Assembly (NCBI GenBank): GCA_016709005.1
Contig: JADJEU010000009.1
Coordinates: 1 to 64,000, forward strand
Reading direction: 5' to 3'
DNA length: 64,000 bases
Source: Crocinitomicaceae bacterium
GTDB lineage: Bacteria; Bacteroidota; Bacteroidia; Flavobacteriales_D; Crocinitomicaceae
A program made the position numbers and the translations under genes. The notes beneath the pieces were generated by a model, which ran no database searches, was not told the origin of the DNA, and saw nothing but the letters and a program-made list of their open reading frames with translations. Below, piece by piece: positions 1 to 7,932 of this stretch (its first letter is position 1; each line of letters begins with the position of its first letter).

Positions 1-1
1 A

Positions 2-1195
2 CTCATATCAGATTGTTTTACGATGAAATTGTTGAACTATGAGATGACGAACAAAAACGATGTTATTCTCAATGCCGTTGAAGCTCAGTTTATCGGCTAC
101 AGGTCATTTCAGAACTCATTTCAATCAAGAAAATAATTGGTTAACTGGTTCTTTCACATTGGAAGAAATAGAACGCATTGCGATGAAAGATTTTGTTAGT
201 GATGAAATCCTAAAGACTTTTCTGAATGCTGAAAGATTTGTCGGTGTTGGCGATTCCATTTTCTACTGGCACGCGGGAAAGATTCAAATTGCAATTCATA
301 AAGATTATTCTCGCGGAATTCTGACGTTAAGTAATTTACCGAGGATTATGATCCTTACGGAGTTGGTTCATTTGCTCTAAAGGATTCTGCCGTGAGACTT
401 ATCTTACCTCTGTATACTGGAGGTACAAGTCCGAAGGGACAAGCAATTGTAACGGACTTTTTTTATTACGAATCAGACCCAATTACTAAAACAGCACTTT
501 GTGATGCTCAAACGAAAATTTTGAGATTAGAAATATTAGAATATTTCACCAACACATCAGGTTTCACCGATATTGATACACATTATCATTCAGCGACTTT
601 GTCAATTGACTGGGATGATAACAGTCCTATTCAGGTAATAAATAACTATACAGGGCAAGAAATATCCCATTTTTATAATGACCTTGGTACTTATTTTCCA
701 ACTGCAACAATTGTATTTAATGACCGTTATGGTGATGAACAAACCTTGGAAGATGGTAATTCAACAGACGGCAAGGAAATCGAGTTTCAAGTACAAACTG
801 CTTGCACCGATGCTGATGCGCATCAATACTATCCGACTATATCATCCGATGGAAATTGGCTTATGGGGTCTAAAATTTGGATTAATAATAACTTCTTTGG
901 TAGTCACATAGGCTCTTACACACATTCTTGGAAGAAAAACAATTCAGGCGCTTTCGAAAGACACAAATCAGACATTTACGCCAAGGTATATGGTAAATTT
1001 AGAAACGACGATTGTGTTCATAATGAAACAAAGGAGAAATCAGACCTTCAACAGCTTCAAAAAAAGAACCAAGTTACCAAACATAAGATTCGCAAATTTT
1101 ATGGTTTTGCAAATGGTGATGTAACCTCAAGCCATTACATGGTAAAAGGCAGCATCTTTCTTCAAAAAAATCTTGTTCTAAATCCTTGCCAATAG
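2..1195 (+). CDS. Unknown protein, cut by the left edge and broken by two frameshifts
   Basis: I do not recognise this protein. Three overlapping frames read as one gene. The first is open from base 2 to a stop at 134-136 and contains NAVEAQFIGY. The second covers about 60-380 and contains GSFTLEEIERIAMKDF. The third runs from about 335 to 1195 and begins EDYDPYGVGSFALKD. The first and third frames are the same, so two compensating frame changes near 110-135 and 332-341 would restore one product of about 390 residues or more. The C-terminal part is rich in Asp, Asn and aromatic residues with a Lys/Gln-rich stretch near residues 340-360, and I see no membrane segment. The true start may lie left of the window; an internal ATG is at 23. 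A strong terminator follows. Breakage may be sequencing error, as in many genes here. Confidence 0.5.
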
Positions 1196-1202
1196 TATCA
1201 TC

Positions 1203-1240
1203 AACCACGCACTTTTCACAAAGTGCGTGGTTTTTATTTT
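1203..1240 (+). terminator. Rho-independent terminator
   Basis: A perfect 13-bp stem (1203-1215 with 1220-1232) closes a 4-base loop and is followed by a T-rich tail. It lies just after the stop at 1195 and ends transcription of the unknown gene before the barrel-protein gene. Confidence 0.85.
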
Positions 1241-1245
1241 AAACT

Positions 1246-2075
1246 ATGAAAAGTACTTTCTTCATTGTAGGTTTATTTAGTCTAATTACTTCCTTTTGTC
1301 AAAAAACGAATTAAGTATCAACTTTAGGTCTGGTTTACCAACGCAAAACATGGTGGTTTTTATTCCTGATTCGTTCAAGAGATATGATTATCTTCAGATG
1401 CGGAGTGTTAGTGATATGGGGGCAATTCTTAAATACAAATTTAGGGTCTGGAAAAAATGGAATATCTATGTATCATCAGGAATCGAATTGTCTCAATCAA
1501 AACATTATCAACCAATTTTTGCATCTGGCTATGCACAGATGCATCTTGACAACATAATAATAAAAAAAAATCGTTTCACTGTTAACTGGTTTGGCCTTCA
1601 TAAACAATTTCAACTTTATAATGATAAACTTCTGATTGATTTCGGATGTGAAGTGGTTGATAAATTCTATTTTTCCAAAGTGGACAATTATTCTTCCGAC
1701 TATATTAAAAACTCAACGCCTACTGATCAATGGATTGATTACAGCTACGACCTGACAACTTATTACGATCAGTTTTACCCGAGTGGGGACATAACTGGTG
1801 GTTATAGGCGTTTGTTTTTGGATTGGAATTTACACTTGAAGTTCTTGTTGAGTCATGATTTGTATTTTGATTTTGGGTTTAACTATACTAGAAACAATTT
1901 ATTTTTTTACGATTATTCTTATTCGGTCAGATACTACGTTGGAGGTAGTGAAACTCCAACGAACTACTATTCTTTTCTTGGTACAGCCCCCCCACATAAA
2001 AATGCTGTTCGTAATCATTATTTATACTTGAACTTTGGTCTGTCATATAAATTTGGTAACAACAAACCAGTATAA
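1246..2075 (+). CDS. Outer-membrane beta-barrel-like secreted protein (frameshifted after the signal peptide)
   Basis: The ATG at 1246 gives a signal peptide (MKSTFFIVGLFSLITSFC, then Gln), but the frame hits a stop seven codons later. The rest of the protein is open in the next frame from about 1296. The break is in a run of six A at 1301-1306; one extra A joins leader and body into a 276-residue protein. The body alternates aromatic and polar residues in short strands and ends LYLNFGLSYKF plus six residues, like a small Bacteroidota outer-membrane barrel (PorT/OMP_b-brl type). The barrel call rests on pattern only. The stop codon at 2073-2075 lies against the left end of the IS3 element, so the last residues may have been altered by the insertion. 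Confidence 0.6.
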
Positions 2076-2077
2076 TG

Positions 2078-2102
2078 CACCCCAAAATTAAGTCAGGTAA
2101 CT
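2078..2102 (+). repeat. IS3 left inverted repeat
   Basis: Reads CACCCCAAAATTAAGTCAGG then TAACT, and pairs imperfectly with the reverse complement of 3359-3384. Two further bases (TG, 2076-2077) may belong to the tip. Confidence 0.7.
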
Positions 2103-2145
2103 AAGTTAGGAAAACACAGTAAAAACCCTAATAATTACCTGTATT

Positions 2146-2430
2146 ATGAGTAGACGACCAAGACGCAATTTCAGCGCAGAGTTTAAGACCAAAGTGGTTA
2201 TTGAAGCTTTGAAGGAGAGAGATACAATCGAAGATCTCGCTCGCAAACATGAACTCCATCCAAATCAAATTTCAACTTGGAAAAAGGAATTTTTGGCAAA
2301 AGCATCCAGTGTTTTTTCAACAGCGAATGAAGAGGTAAAACAAGACCAGGAAGCGGAGATGAGCAAACTTTTTGAACAGATCGGCAGACAGAAAATCGAG
2401 ATCGAATGGATGAAAAAAAAATTACTTTAA
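2146..2430 (+). CDS. IS3-family transposase OrfA (HTH protein)
   Basis: A 94-residue protein with the HTH_Tnp_1 fold at residues about 3-50 (RRNFSAEFKTKVVIEAL ... HPNQISTWKKEFL), followed by a coiled-coil/leucine-zipper stretch from about 65 to the end (MSKLFEQIGRQKIEIEWMKKK). In IS3 elements OrfA binds the terminal repeats and, fused to OrfB by -1 frameshifting, makes the active transposase. The last codons run through the A9 tract at 2413-2421 where slippage would occur. Its end overlaps the start of orfB by 25 bases. Confidence 0.9.
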   Translation: MSRRPRRNFSAEFKTKVVIEALKERDTIEDLARKHELHPNQISTWKKEFLAKASSVFSTANEEVKQDQEAEMSKLFEQIGRQKIEIEWMKKKLL

Positions 2431-3269
2431 AGCCACTTTTTGAAAGAAGAAACATGATTGAAAGAGGTTTGGTAATAAGTATGAATCGTCAATGTGAGCT
2501 GATATCTATTCATCGGAGTGGCTTGTATTATCAACCGGTTCCAGAGAGTGAAGAGAACTTGAAAATCATGCGCCTGATGGACGAACAATATTTTCACACA
2601 CCGTTTTACGGAGTGCGAAGAATGACTCAGTGGCTCAGAAATCAAGGATATGAAATAAATCCAAAACGCACCAAACGGCTAATGGAACTCATAAGTTGGC
2701 AAACTGTTTATCGCAAGAAAAACACAAGTAAGAGAAATAAATTGCATCCTGTATATCCGTATTTACTAAAAGGACTTGATATCAATCGTGCAAATCAAGT
2801 CTGGGCAATTGATATAACATACGTTCCAATGCGCAGAGGTTTTATGTATTTGGTTGCAATCATTGATGTGCATACACGCTACGTGATTAACTGGAGTTTG
2901 AGTAATACAATGACTGCAGAGTGGTGCAGAATGGTTGTTGAAGAAGCAATAGAACTTTATGGTCAACCAGAAATCATAAACTCCGATCAGGGAAGTCAAT
3001 TCACAAGTTATGAATACACGAGCCTACTTTTGGAAAGAGAAAAACCAATAGCCATTAGCATGGACTCAAAAGGAAGAGCGATAGACAATATTTTTATTGA
3101 GCGCTTATGGAAGTCGGTTAAATACGAATGCGTTTATCTGAGAGCTTTTGAAGATGGTGTAAAGCTTTATGAAGGTCTGAGTAACTACTTTAACTTTTAC
3201 AACAACGAACGAATGCATCAATCACTCAAGTACAAAACACCCGCATCAATTTATCTCAATGCGGCCTGA
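2406..3269 (+). CDS. IS3-family transposase OrfB (DDE integrase)
   Basis: A 287-residue protein. Residues about 40-100 match the HTH_21 region (FYGVRRMTQWLRNQGY) and residues about 125-285 the rve integrase core. The catalytic triad is visible as D136 (WAIDITYV), D194 (NSDQGSQFTS) and E232 (FIERLWKSVKYE). I count 37 residues between the second Asp and the Glu, two more than the usual 35. The C-terminal YNNERMHQSLKYKTPASIY is typical. The frame is intact. In life it is probably made as an OrfAB fusion from the A9 slippery run; the ATG at 2406 may give OrfB alone. Function: cut-and-paste or circle-mediated transposition of the element. Confidence 0.92.
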   Translation: MDEKKITLKPLFERRNMIERGLVISMNRQCELISIHRSGLYYQPVPESEENLKIMRLMDEQYFHTPFYGVRRMTQWLRNQGYEINPKRTKRLMELISWQTVYRKKNTSKRNKLHPVYPYLLKGLDINRANQVWAIDITYVPMRRGFMYLVAIIDVHTRYVINWSLSNTMTAEWCRMVVEEAIELYGQPEIINSDQGSQFTSYEYTSLLLEREKPIAISMDSKGRAIDNIFIERLWKSVKYECVYLRAFEDGVKLYEGLSNYFNFYNNERMHQSLKYKTPASIYLNAA

Positions 3270-3358
3270 GTTATGAACAAATTAACAGCTTCAACAAAAA
3301 GAAAAAAAGAAGCAAAAAAAGAAAAAATTATAATAACAATAAAAACATATTATTTTTG

Positions 3359-3384
3359 ACTTATCCTGTCCTGAGATTGGGGTG
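3359..3384 (-). repeat. IS3 right inverted repeat
   Basis: The reverse complement begins CACCCCAATCTCAGGACAGG and matches the left repeat with a few mismatches and gaps. It marks the right boundary of the element. Confidence 0.65.
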
Positions 3385-3400
3385 AGTATGGGGGAGCTTG

Positions 3401-3482
3401 CCGGACCCGGCCCCGGGGCCCCCCCCCCCCCCCCTTGGGGGGAGGGGGAGAAAAAAAAACCCCCCTCCCTCCGGGCGGGGGG
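3401..3482. other. G/C homopolymer tract, probable assembly artefact
   Basis: Runs of G, C and A, including 16 consecutive C at 3419-3434 and 9 A at 3451-3459, form a tract completely unlike the AT-rich surroundings. There is no reading frame and no repeat unit. The composition resembles low-quality read ends or a mis-joined contig. A second tract of the same kind is at 52918-53026. Confidence 0.65.
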
Positions 3483-3827
3483 AATAATCCCAATAAACTA
3501 CATATAACACCACATAAAAGTAATAGCGCTTCGGTTCTCCAATTTTAAGTGTTTCATAGCAGCAGCGCCGCACAAAAATTTTTTAAACACAGAAATTTAT
3601 TAAAAAATATTTTGTCCAGCGGCGGATTCAATCTCTTCATTTAGTCCCTCCTTGCACTCAGGACGAAACGAACAGACCGACTCCACTGCGTTGCGTCTTT
3701 GGTGGTGAGTAAGAAAAATCCCAGGACTCAAAAATTCTGCAAATCCTGTTGAACGGTATAGCTAAACTAGCGAAAATACTTTTCCAACATTTTTTTCGTT
3801 TACAACAAGACATCAATTATCCGCGCT
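3483..3827. other. Non-coding stretch after the IS element
   Basis: I find no supported gene, RNA or terminator in these 345 bases. A short open stretch on the plus strand around 3613-3705 has no start and no recognisable family. Confidence 0.4.
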
Positions 3828-4400
3828 ATGAATTTCAACACGAAGTATTTTCTCATTTCAATTCTATCACTCACGCTGATTAGTTGTAAAAAAGATAAAC
3901 TGGATACAAAAAATTCAGACTTTCAAAATATCTATAATGATTTCATCGGTATGAGAAATAAGCAGGATATGTCTTTTGACGCTATTGTACATTCATACAC
4001 TTTCACGCTGAGTGAAAACAAAAGTATCACGTCAATCGGTTATCAAAGTCATCCCAATCTGAGCAGTACGGATTATCTCATTGAAATCATAAATAACGTT
4101 GATTCCTCTATTGTTTACAGCGCCGGGCACCAATTCAGTTCAACCGCAATTTCATACGTCACTCCTGCCAGTCCAATCAATTTGCAGAGTGGTGTTTCAT
4201 ACACACTAAGCAGAATTCAAACAAATTATACGCAATATGTGACAGATCGGATTGGGCACCTGGTTCCAACCGAAGAAGCGGATTATCCAGTTTCGTATGG
4301 CGTTCTGACAATTACTGAAACTAATTACGGTGACATTGGTGAGATGAATGACTGGGCAAAATATCATTCGTTGCCCAGAATTGATATAGTCCTGGAGTAG
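3828..4400 (+). CDS. Hypothetical lipoprotein, 190 residues
   Basis: The N-terminus MNFNTKYFLISILSLTLISC is an SPII lipoprotein leader with lipobox LISC (Cys20), so the protein is probably membrane-anchored in the periplasm or outer membrane. The mature part is rich in Ser, Thr and Tyr with short beta-like stretches (FTLSENKSITSIGYQSH) and ends LPRIDIVLE. I do not recognise a family; the strand pattern suggests a beta-sandwich. No partner gene is evident: the IS element lies upstream and a non-coding gap and ppk2 lie downstream. Confidence 0.75.
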   Translation: MNFNTKYFLISILSLTLISCKKDKLDTKNSDFQNIYNDFIGMRNKQDMSFDAIVHSYTFTLSENKSITSIGYQSHPNLSSTDYLIEIINNVDSSIVYSAGHQFSSTAISYVTPASPINLQSGVSYTLSRIQTNYTQYVTDRIGHLVPTEEADYPVSYGVLTITETNYGDIGEMNDWAKYHSLPRIDIVLE

Positions 4401-4700
4401 AAGAAAGACGGGAAATAGACTAGCAATAATTCACACCGGAGCAACCGAATTGCCAGCTGTCGGGTATAGAAATATAATATAGTTGCGGGGTTTATCCACA
4501 ATCTTGAATATAGCGTCCAACGCTTCTTTTCCAGCATCGCAAATTAAATTAGCAAGCACTCCAAAAATAAAAATTCAGCGCATACATCGGTGCAATCACC
4601 TTCTCGCGCTAAAGATGACTAAAATCATTTTTTTAGATTAATATCATTTATAAATTTCGCGAAACAATTTGAGATTATACACTGAATATCATACCCTGAA
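4401..4700. other. Intergenic region, possible small minus-strand remnant
   Basis: No firm gene. On the minus strand, 4587 to 4431 can be read as a peptide containing LANLICDAGKEALDAIFKIV and ending at a TGA, if one base is added in the T-rich run near 4561-4575. This may be a decayed or frameshifted small gene, or chance. Confidence 0.3.
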
Positions 4701-5845
4701 ATGGAACAGAAAAAAGCGACGAAAAAAACAAGTTCAGCACGAACTAAACCACGATTAAAAAACCTTCCCGCGTATCCAGCGGTGACGTTATAAAAGGAAA
4801 AAGCCCCAACCGGATTCAAAACAAAACAATTGAAATAAGACATGAGGCCAAGCTTGAAAAAGAAGTGGCTGCAATTGAAGATATCGTCAGTAAATCAGGC
4901 AATGGCGAGAAATCTCTGAACGACTATTTAAAAAAGTTTTCAGAGAGCGATCGAATAGAACTTGTAAAATTACTCAAAGAAGATTTAGAAAATAATCAAA
5001 TTGAAAAACATCCAGATGATGTTTTATCAAAATTATGGCATCAGGGCGGTTATCCTTATGAATATCTGATGTCACGCAAAAACTACGAAAAGCAAAAATA
5101 TAAATTGCAGGTTGAATTATTGAAACTTCAGTCGTGGGTAAAAGAAACTGGCTCCAGAGTTGTGATTTTATTTGAAGGAAGAGATGAGGCCGGAAAAGGA
5201 GGAACGATCAAGCGATTTATGGAGCATCTTAACCCACGTGGAGCAAGAGTAGTTGCTTTGGAGAAACCAACGGATGAAGAAAAAGGTCAATGGTATTTTC
5301 AACGTTACATCAAACACTTTCCTTCCAAAGGTGAAATTGTACTATTCGATCGCTCATGGTATAACCGGGCTGGTGTAGAAAAAGTAATGGGATTTTGCAC
5401 GGAAGAAGAATATTTAGAGTTTATGCGAGAAGTTCCGGAATTGGAACGCAACCTTATCCGCAGCGGAATTTATTTATTTAAATTTTGGTTTTCAGTCAGT
5501 AAAGAAGAACAAAAAAGAAGATTTGATGACCGTGAAAATCATCCGCTAAAACAATGGAAATTATCACCCATTGATAAAGCATCTCTGGATAAATGGGATG
5601 ACTATACTGATTCAAAAGAAAAAATGTTTTTCTACTCAGATACTTCAGATGCACCCTGGATAGTTATCAAATCAAACTGTAAAAAACGAGCCAGATTAAA
5701 CACGATGCGCTATGTTCTAAACAGATTCTCTTATGCAGATAAAGACGAAACCAACATCGGAAAATTAGACTCTTTAATTGTTGGTCGGTCGAATGTAATC
5801 TATGAAAAAGGTGAAAAGCGTCCGAATGAAACGGCTGCGTCATAA
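4701..5845 (+). CDS. ppk2: PPK2-family polyphosphate kinase (one-base frameshift near the N-terminus)
   Basis: PPK2 enzymes transfer phosphate between polyphosphate and nucleotides, in the cytoplasm. The core shows Walker A (GRDEAGKGG), the conserved ALEKPTDEEKGQWYFQRY segment, Walker B (IVLFDRSWYNRAGVE), and a C-terminal lid region (RRFDDRENHPLKQWKLSP). The core frame is intact from a GTG at 4865 to 5845. Upstream, an ATG at 4701 opens a Lys/Ser/Thr-rich leader (MEQKKATKKTSSARTKPRL) that leaves frame in an A6 run at 4757-4762. One extra A joins it to the core through KKPSRVSSGDVIKGKSPN, giving 381 residues. I chose 4701 because the joined sequence is continuous and basic, as in many PPK2 N-termini. 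If the break is real, the GTG at 4865 gives 326 residues. Confidence 0.9.
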
Positions 5846-6228
5846 GCAAGGTACTCGAAGATTATATTTTACCGACACTGATGACTGCGCAATACAACTT
5901 CATAAATAGTCGACTTAAAATCTACCCGCTTTCTTGTTATTAGACCAGAAGAATTTACTGATGATTTCGAGTTGAAGGTCACCGGTGCAATAAAAAAATC
6001 AAGTTGTGCTTCCAAATTTGAAGTGTAACTTAACTTTTCAGAATAGCACCTCATCTTCGCAACCGCAGTCAATAGGTCCAAAAAAACCAACTGAAATTCT
6101 CAACAGAATTCCTCAAACGAAATGCCCAGTTTTAGCCATGATTTGCAACGATTAATAAATTGCTGCTCAAGTAAATAAATTCTAAACTTCTGCGTTAGTA
6201 AACAAACAGCAGCGACTAAATAGATACT
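5846..6228. other. Intergenic region holding a decayed gene fragment
   Basis: 383 bases with no intact gene. The centre (5913-6023) is a degraded copy of part of the SDR gene found 1.3 kb downstream. Short minus-strand open frames here lack family features and I treat them as noise. Confidence 0.5.
5913..6023 (+). pseudogene. Decayed fragment of an SDR oxidoreductase gene
   Basis: The stretch aligns to bases 7237-7348 of the intact SDR gene downstream, on the same strand. Translated, RPEEFTDDFELKVTGAIK matches KPEEFTRDFELQVTGAVK (residues 84-101 of the intact protein). The similarity fades on both sides and the frame ends at a stop near 6026. It is the relic of a duplicated or formerly complete SDR gene, now separated from the living copy by a barrel-protein gene. 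Confidence 0.7.
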
Positions 6229-6900
6229 ATGATACAAGCAACAAAACTTTTGGTCACCCTTTTTTTTTGTGTGACATTTTCTGTACTTGGGCAAAATTGC
6301 AAATCACGAATTGGTTTTAAACTTTTGCCAGGATTAACCAATATTTATGATCCGCTTGAAGAACAAAATTTTCAAAATAATTTACATCCACGATTCACGT
6401 TCAATTTTGGTGCAAACTATATTCGCGAAATAAAAGATTCCTTGTTCTTCCTTGAAACCGGAATTTACTATGCAGACAGAGGTGCATTGCAAAAAGATTT
6501 TGTTGCAATCTATAATACGTCACAAGGTCAATTGACAACAACATCTGACATTTACGTTCACAATTATTTTGTTTCAATACCACTGCTTTTTCGCATTGAG
6601 CGCAAGTATTTTTATGCCTCTATTGGAGGATCCATAGACTATTTTACACACGTCAAAAGAGTTTGGACTCCGGAAGAAAGCAAGATAGAAAAAAGTAACT
6701 GGAGACCTGATGGTTTTTCCAATAGTTTCAAATTCGCAGCTAGTCTGAGTATTGGAGCACAAATAAATCTCACAAACCAGCTGGGACTTTTTGTGGAAGG
6801 CAATTTTAATCCAAGTGGTTTATACAAAGACAAGGTCAATAATAAGTACTCATTCTTCTGGAATTATTTAATCGGTACCGGACTTGCATATAGATTTTGA
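6229..6900 (+). CDS. Outer-membrane beta-barrel protein (PorT/OMP_b-brl-like)
   Basis: A 223-residue secreted protein. Residues 1-21 are a signal peptide (LLVTLFFCVTFSVLGQ, cut before Gln). The rest alternates hydrophobic and polar residues in strands with Gly/aromatic ends, such as FTFNFGANYIREIKDSLFFL, and ends GTGLAYRF with a terminal Phe, a hallmark of outer-membrane barrels. This matches the small outer-membrane beta-barrel family common in Bacteroidota; the ligand or partner is unknown. It lies alone between a pseudogene remnant and the SDR cluster. Confidence 0.75.
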   Translation: MIQATKLLVTLFFCVTFSVLGQNCKSRIGFKLLPGLTNIYDPLEEQNFQNNLHPRFTFNFGANYIREIKDSLFFLETGIYYADRGALQKDFVAIYNTSQGQLTTTSDIYVHNYFVSIPLLFRIERKYFYASIGGSIDYFTHVKRVWTPEESKIEKSNWRPDGFSNSFKFAASLSIGAQINLTNQLGLFVEGNFNPSGLYKDKVNNKYSFFWNYLIGTGLAYRF

Positions 6901-7016
6901 AATTAAATCAACTACAAACCCTGGTTAACACAATCGTTCTATTTAACGTCAATCGCATCAGTCTGTAAAACTTATTGCGGCTTCAATGGTTATAGTCTTA
7001 AAGAAGCAGAAAAAGT

Positions 7017-7715
7017 ATGGCAACAGTTTTAATCATAGGCGGATCATCCGGAATAGGCTATAAATTATCGCACATGCTGGCAGATCAAGGACATGACGTA
7101 TTAGCTACCTACAACAAAAATGAAATCAGCAGTGAAAAAAGTAATTTAGTTTACCATAAACTAAACGTGTTGGATGCAGAACTTAATTTTAATTTTTTGC
7201 CGGCACAAATTGATGCCTTAGTCTACTGTCCCGGCAGTGTAAATCTGAAGCCCTTTCATCGAATTAAACCAGAAGAATTTACGCGTGATTTCGAATTACA
7301 AGTTACCGGTGCAGTGAAAACAATTCAGGCTCTGCTGCCAAATCTGAAACAAGCTGCGCACCCTGCCATTGTTTTATTTTCGACAGTTGCGGTTCAAAGT
7401 GGATTTAATTTTCATTCGCAAGTATCAGCATCAAAAGGAGCAATAGAAGGTTTGACACATGCATTGGCTGCAGAATTTGCTCCAAAGATCAGAGTCAATT
7501 GTGTGGCGCCTTCACTGACAGATACACCACTTACGCAAAATCTGATCAGCACAGATGAAAAACGCACACAAAATGATCAGCGTCATCCGTTGAAACGAAT
7601 TGGAAAAGCTGAAGACATTGCTAACGCGGTTGAATTTCTGATTTCTGAAAAATCATCCTGGATTACCGGTCAGGTATTGCACGTTGATGGCGGCATGTCA
7701 TCCTTAAAACTATAA
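7017..7715 (+). CDS. SDR-family oxidoreductase lacking the usual catalytic Tyr
   Basis: A 232-residue short-chain dehydrogenase/reductase. The Rossmann nucleotide motif GGSSGIG is at residues 8-14. The family Ser (S122 in FSTVAVQSG) and Lys (K140 in VSASKGAIEGL) are present, and the C-terminal LTDTPLTQNL and GQVLHVDGGMSS are typical. The position four before the Lys, normally Tyr, is Val136, so classic SDR catalysis is doubtful; related proteins beside photolyase genes in other bacteria show similar substitutions (recalled, not checked). Three bases separate it from the Lacal_2735 gene and a DUF2867 SDR follows, so the three are probably one operon. The substrate is unknown. Confidence 0.85.
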   Translation: MATVLIIGGSSGIGYKLSHMLADQGHDVLATYNKNEISSEKSNLVYHKLNVLDAELNFNFLPAQIDALVYCPGSVNLKPFHRIKPEEFTRDFELQVTGAVKTIQALLPNLKQAAHPAIVLFSTVAVQSGFNFHSQVSASKGAIEGLTHALAAEFAPKIRVNCVAPSLTDTPLTQNLISTDEKRTQNDQRHPLKRIGKAEDIANAVEFLISEKSSWITGQVLHVDGGMSSLKL

Positions 7716-7718
7716 ACC

Positions 7719-7889
7719 ATGTTTGAATTTTTAAAAAAGAAATCACCTCTGGAAAAATTGGATAAAGAGCATAAAAAACTTCTGGAAGAAGCTTTTCAAT
7801 TATCTAAAATCAATCGTTCAGAAAGTGATAAAAAATATAAAGAAGCTGATGACCTTGCAATTCAAATTGAGCAGCTAAAAGCAAAATAG
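7719..7889 (+). CDS. Lacal_2735-family small protein, 56 residues
   Basis: Starts MFEFLKKKSPLEKLDKEHKK and ends IQIEQLKAK. It is a short, highly charged helical/coiled-coil protein with the MF-x-LFKKK-type start and the NRSESDKKYKEAD block of the Lacal_2735 family of Bacteroidota. The start is 3 bases after the upstream SDR stop and the next gene begins 43 bases downstream, so it sits inside an operon. No enzymatic motif is visible. The molecular function is unknown; in related genomes the family lies near photolyases and SDR proteins (recalled). Confidence 0.8.
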   Translation: MFEFLKKKSPLEKLDKEHKKLLEEAFQLSKINRSESDKKYKEADDLAIQIEQLKAK

Positions 7890-7932
7890 TGATCACCCCA
7901 TCGCATTCAAACGCGATCTAATAATTCATTCC

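Larger units (their letters stand above)
2078..3384 (+). mobile_element. IS3-family insertion sequence (two-ORF, orfA/orfB)
   Basis: The element has an overlapping orfA/orfB pair encoding an HTH protein and a DDE integrase, bounded by imperfect inverted repeats at 2078-2102 and 3359-3384. Both ends start CACCCCAA reading inward and share CAGG further in. The size of about 1.3 kb fits IS3. A run of nine A at the orfA/orfB overlap is a plausible slippery site for the fused transposase. I see no clean target-site duplication; the right end sits next to a G/C homopolymer tract that may be artefact. The left end abuts the stop codon of the upstream barrel gene. Confidence 0.85.

Noticed and set aside
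4431..4587. Minus-strand peptide that would need one extra base (LANLICDAGKEALDAIFKIV)
   Set aside because: Plausible as a remnant, but the open stretch is short and no homology is recognised; kept only as a note in the intergenic entry.
4625..4843. Minus-strand open frame of 72 codons ahead of ppk2
   Set aside because: Its opposite strand carries the Lys-rich N-terminus of PPK2; the minus-strand reading has no family features.
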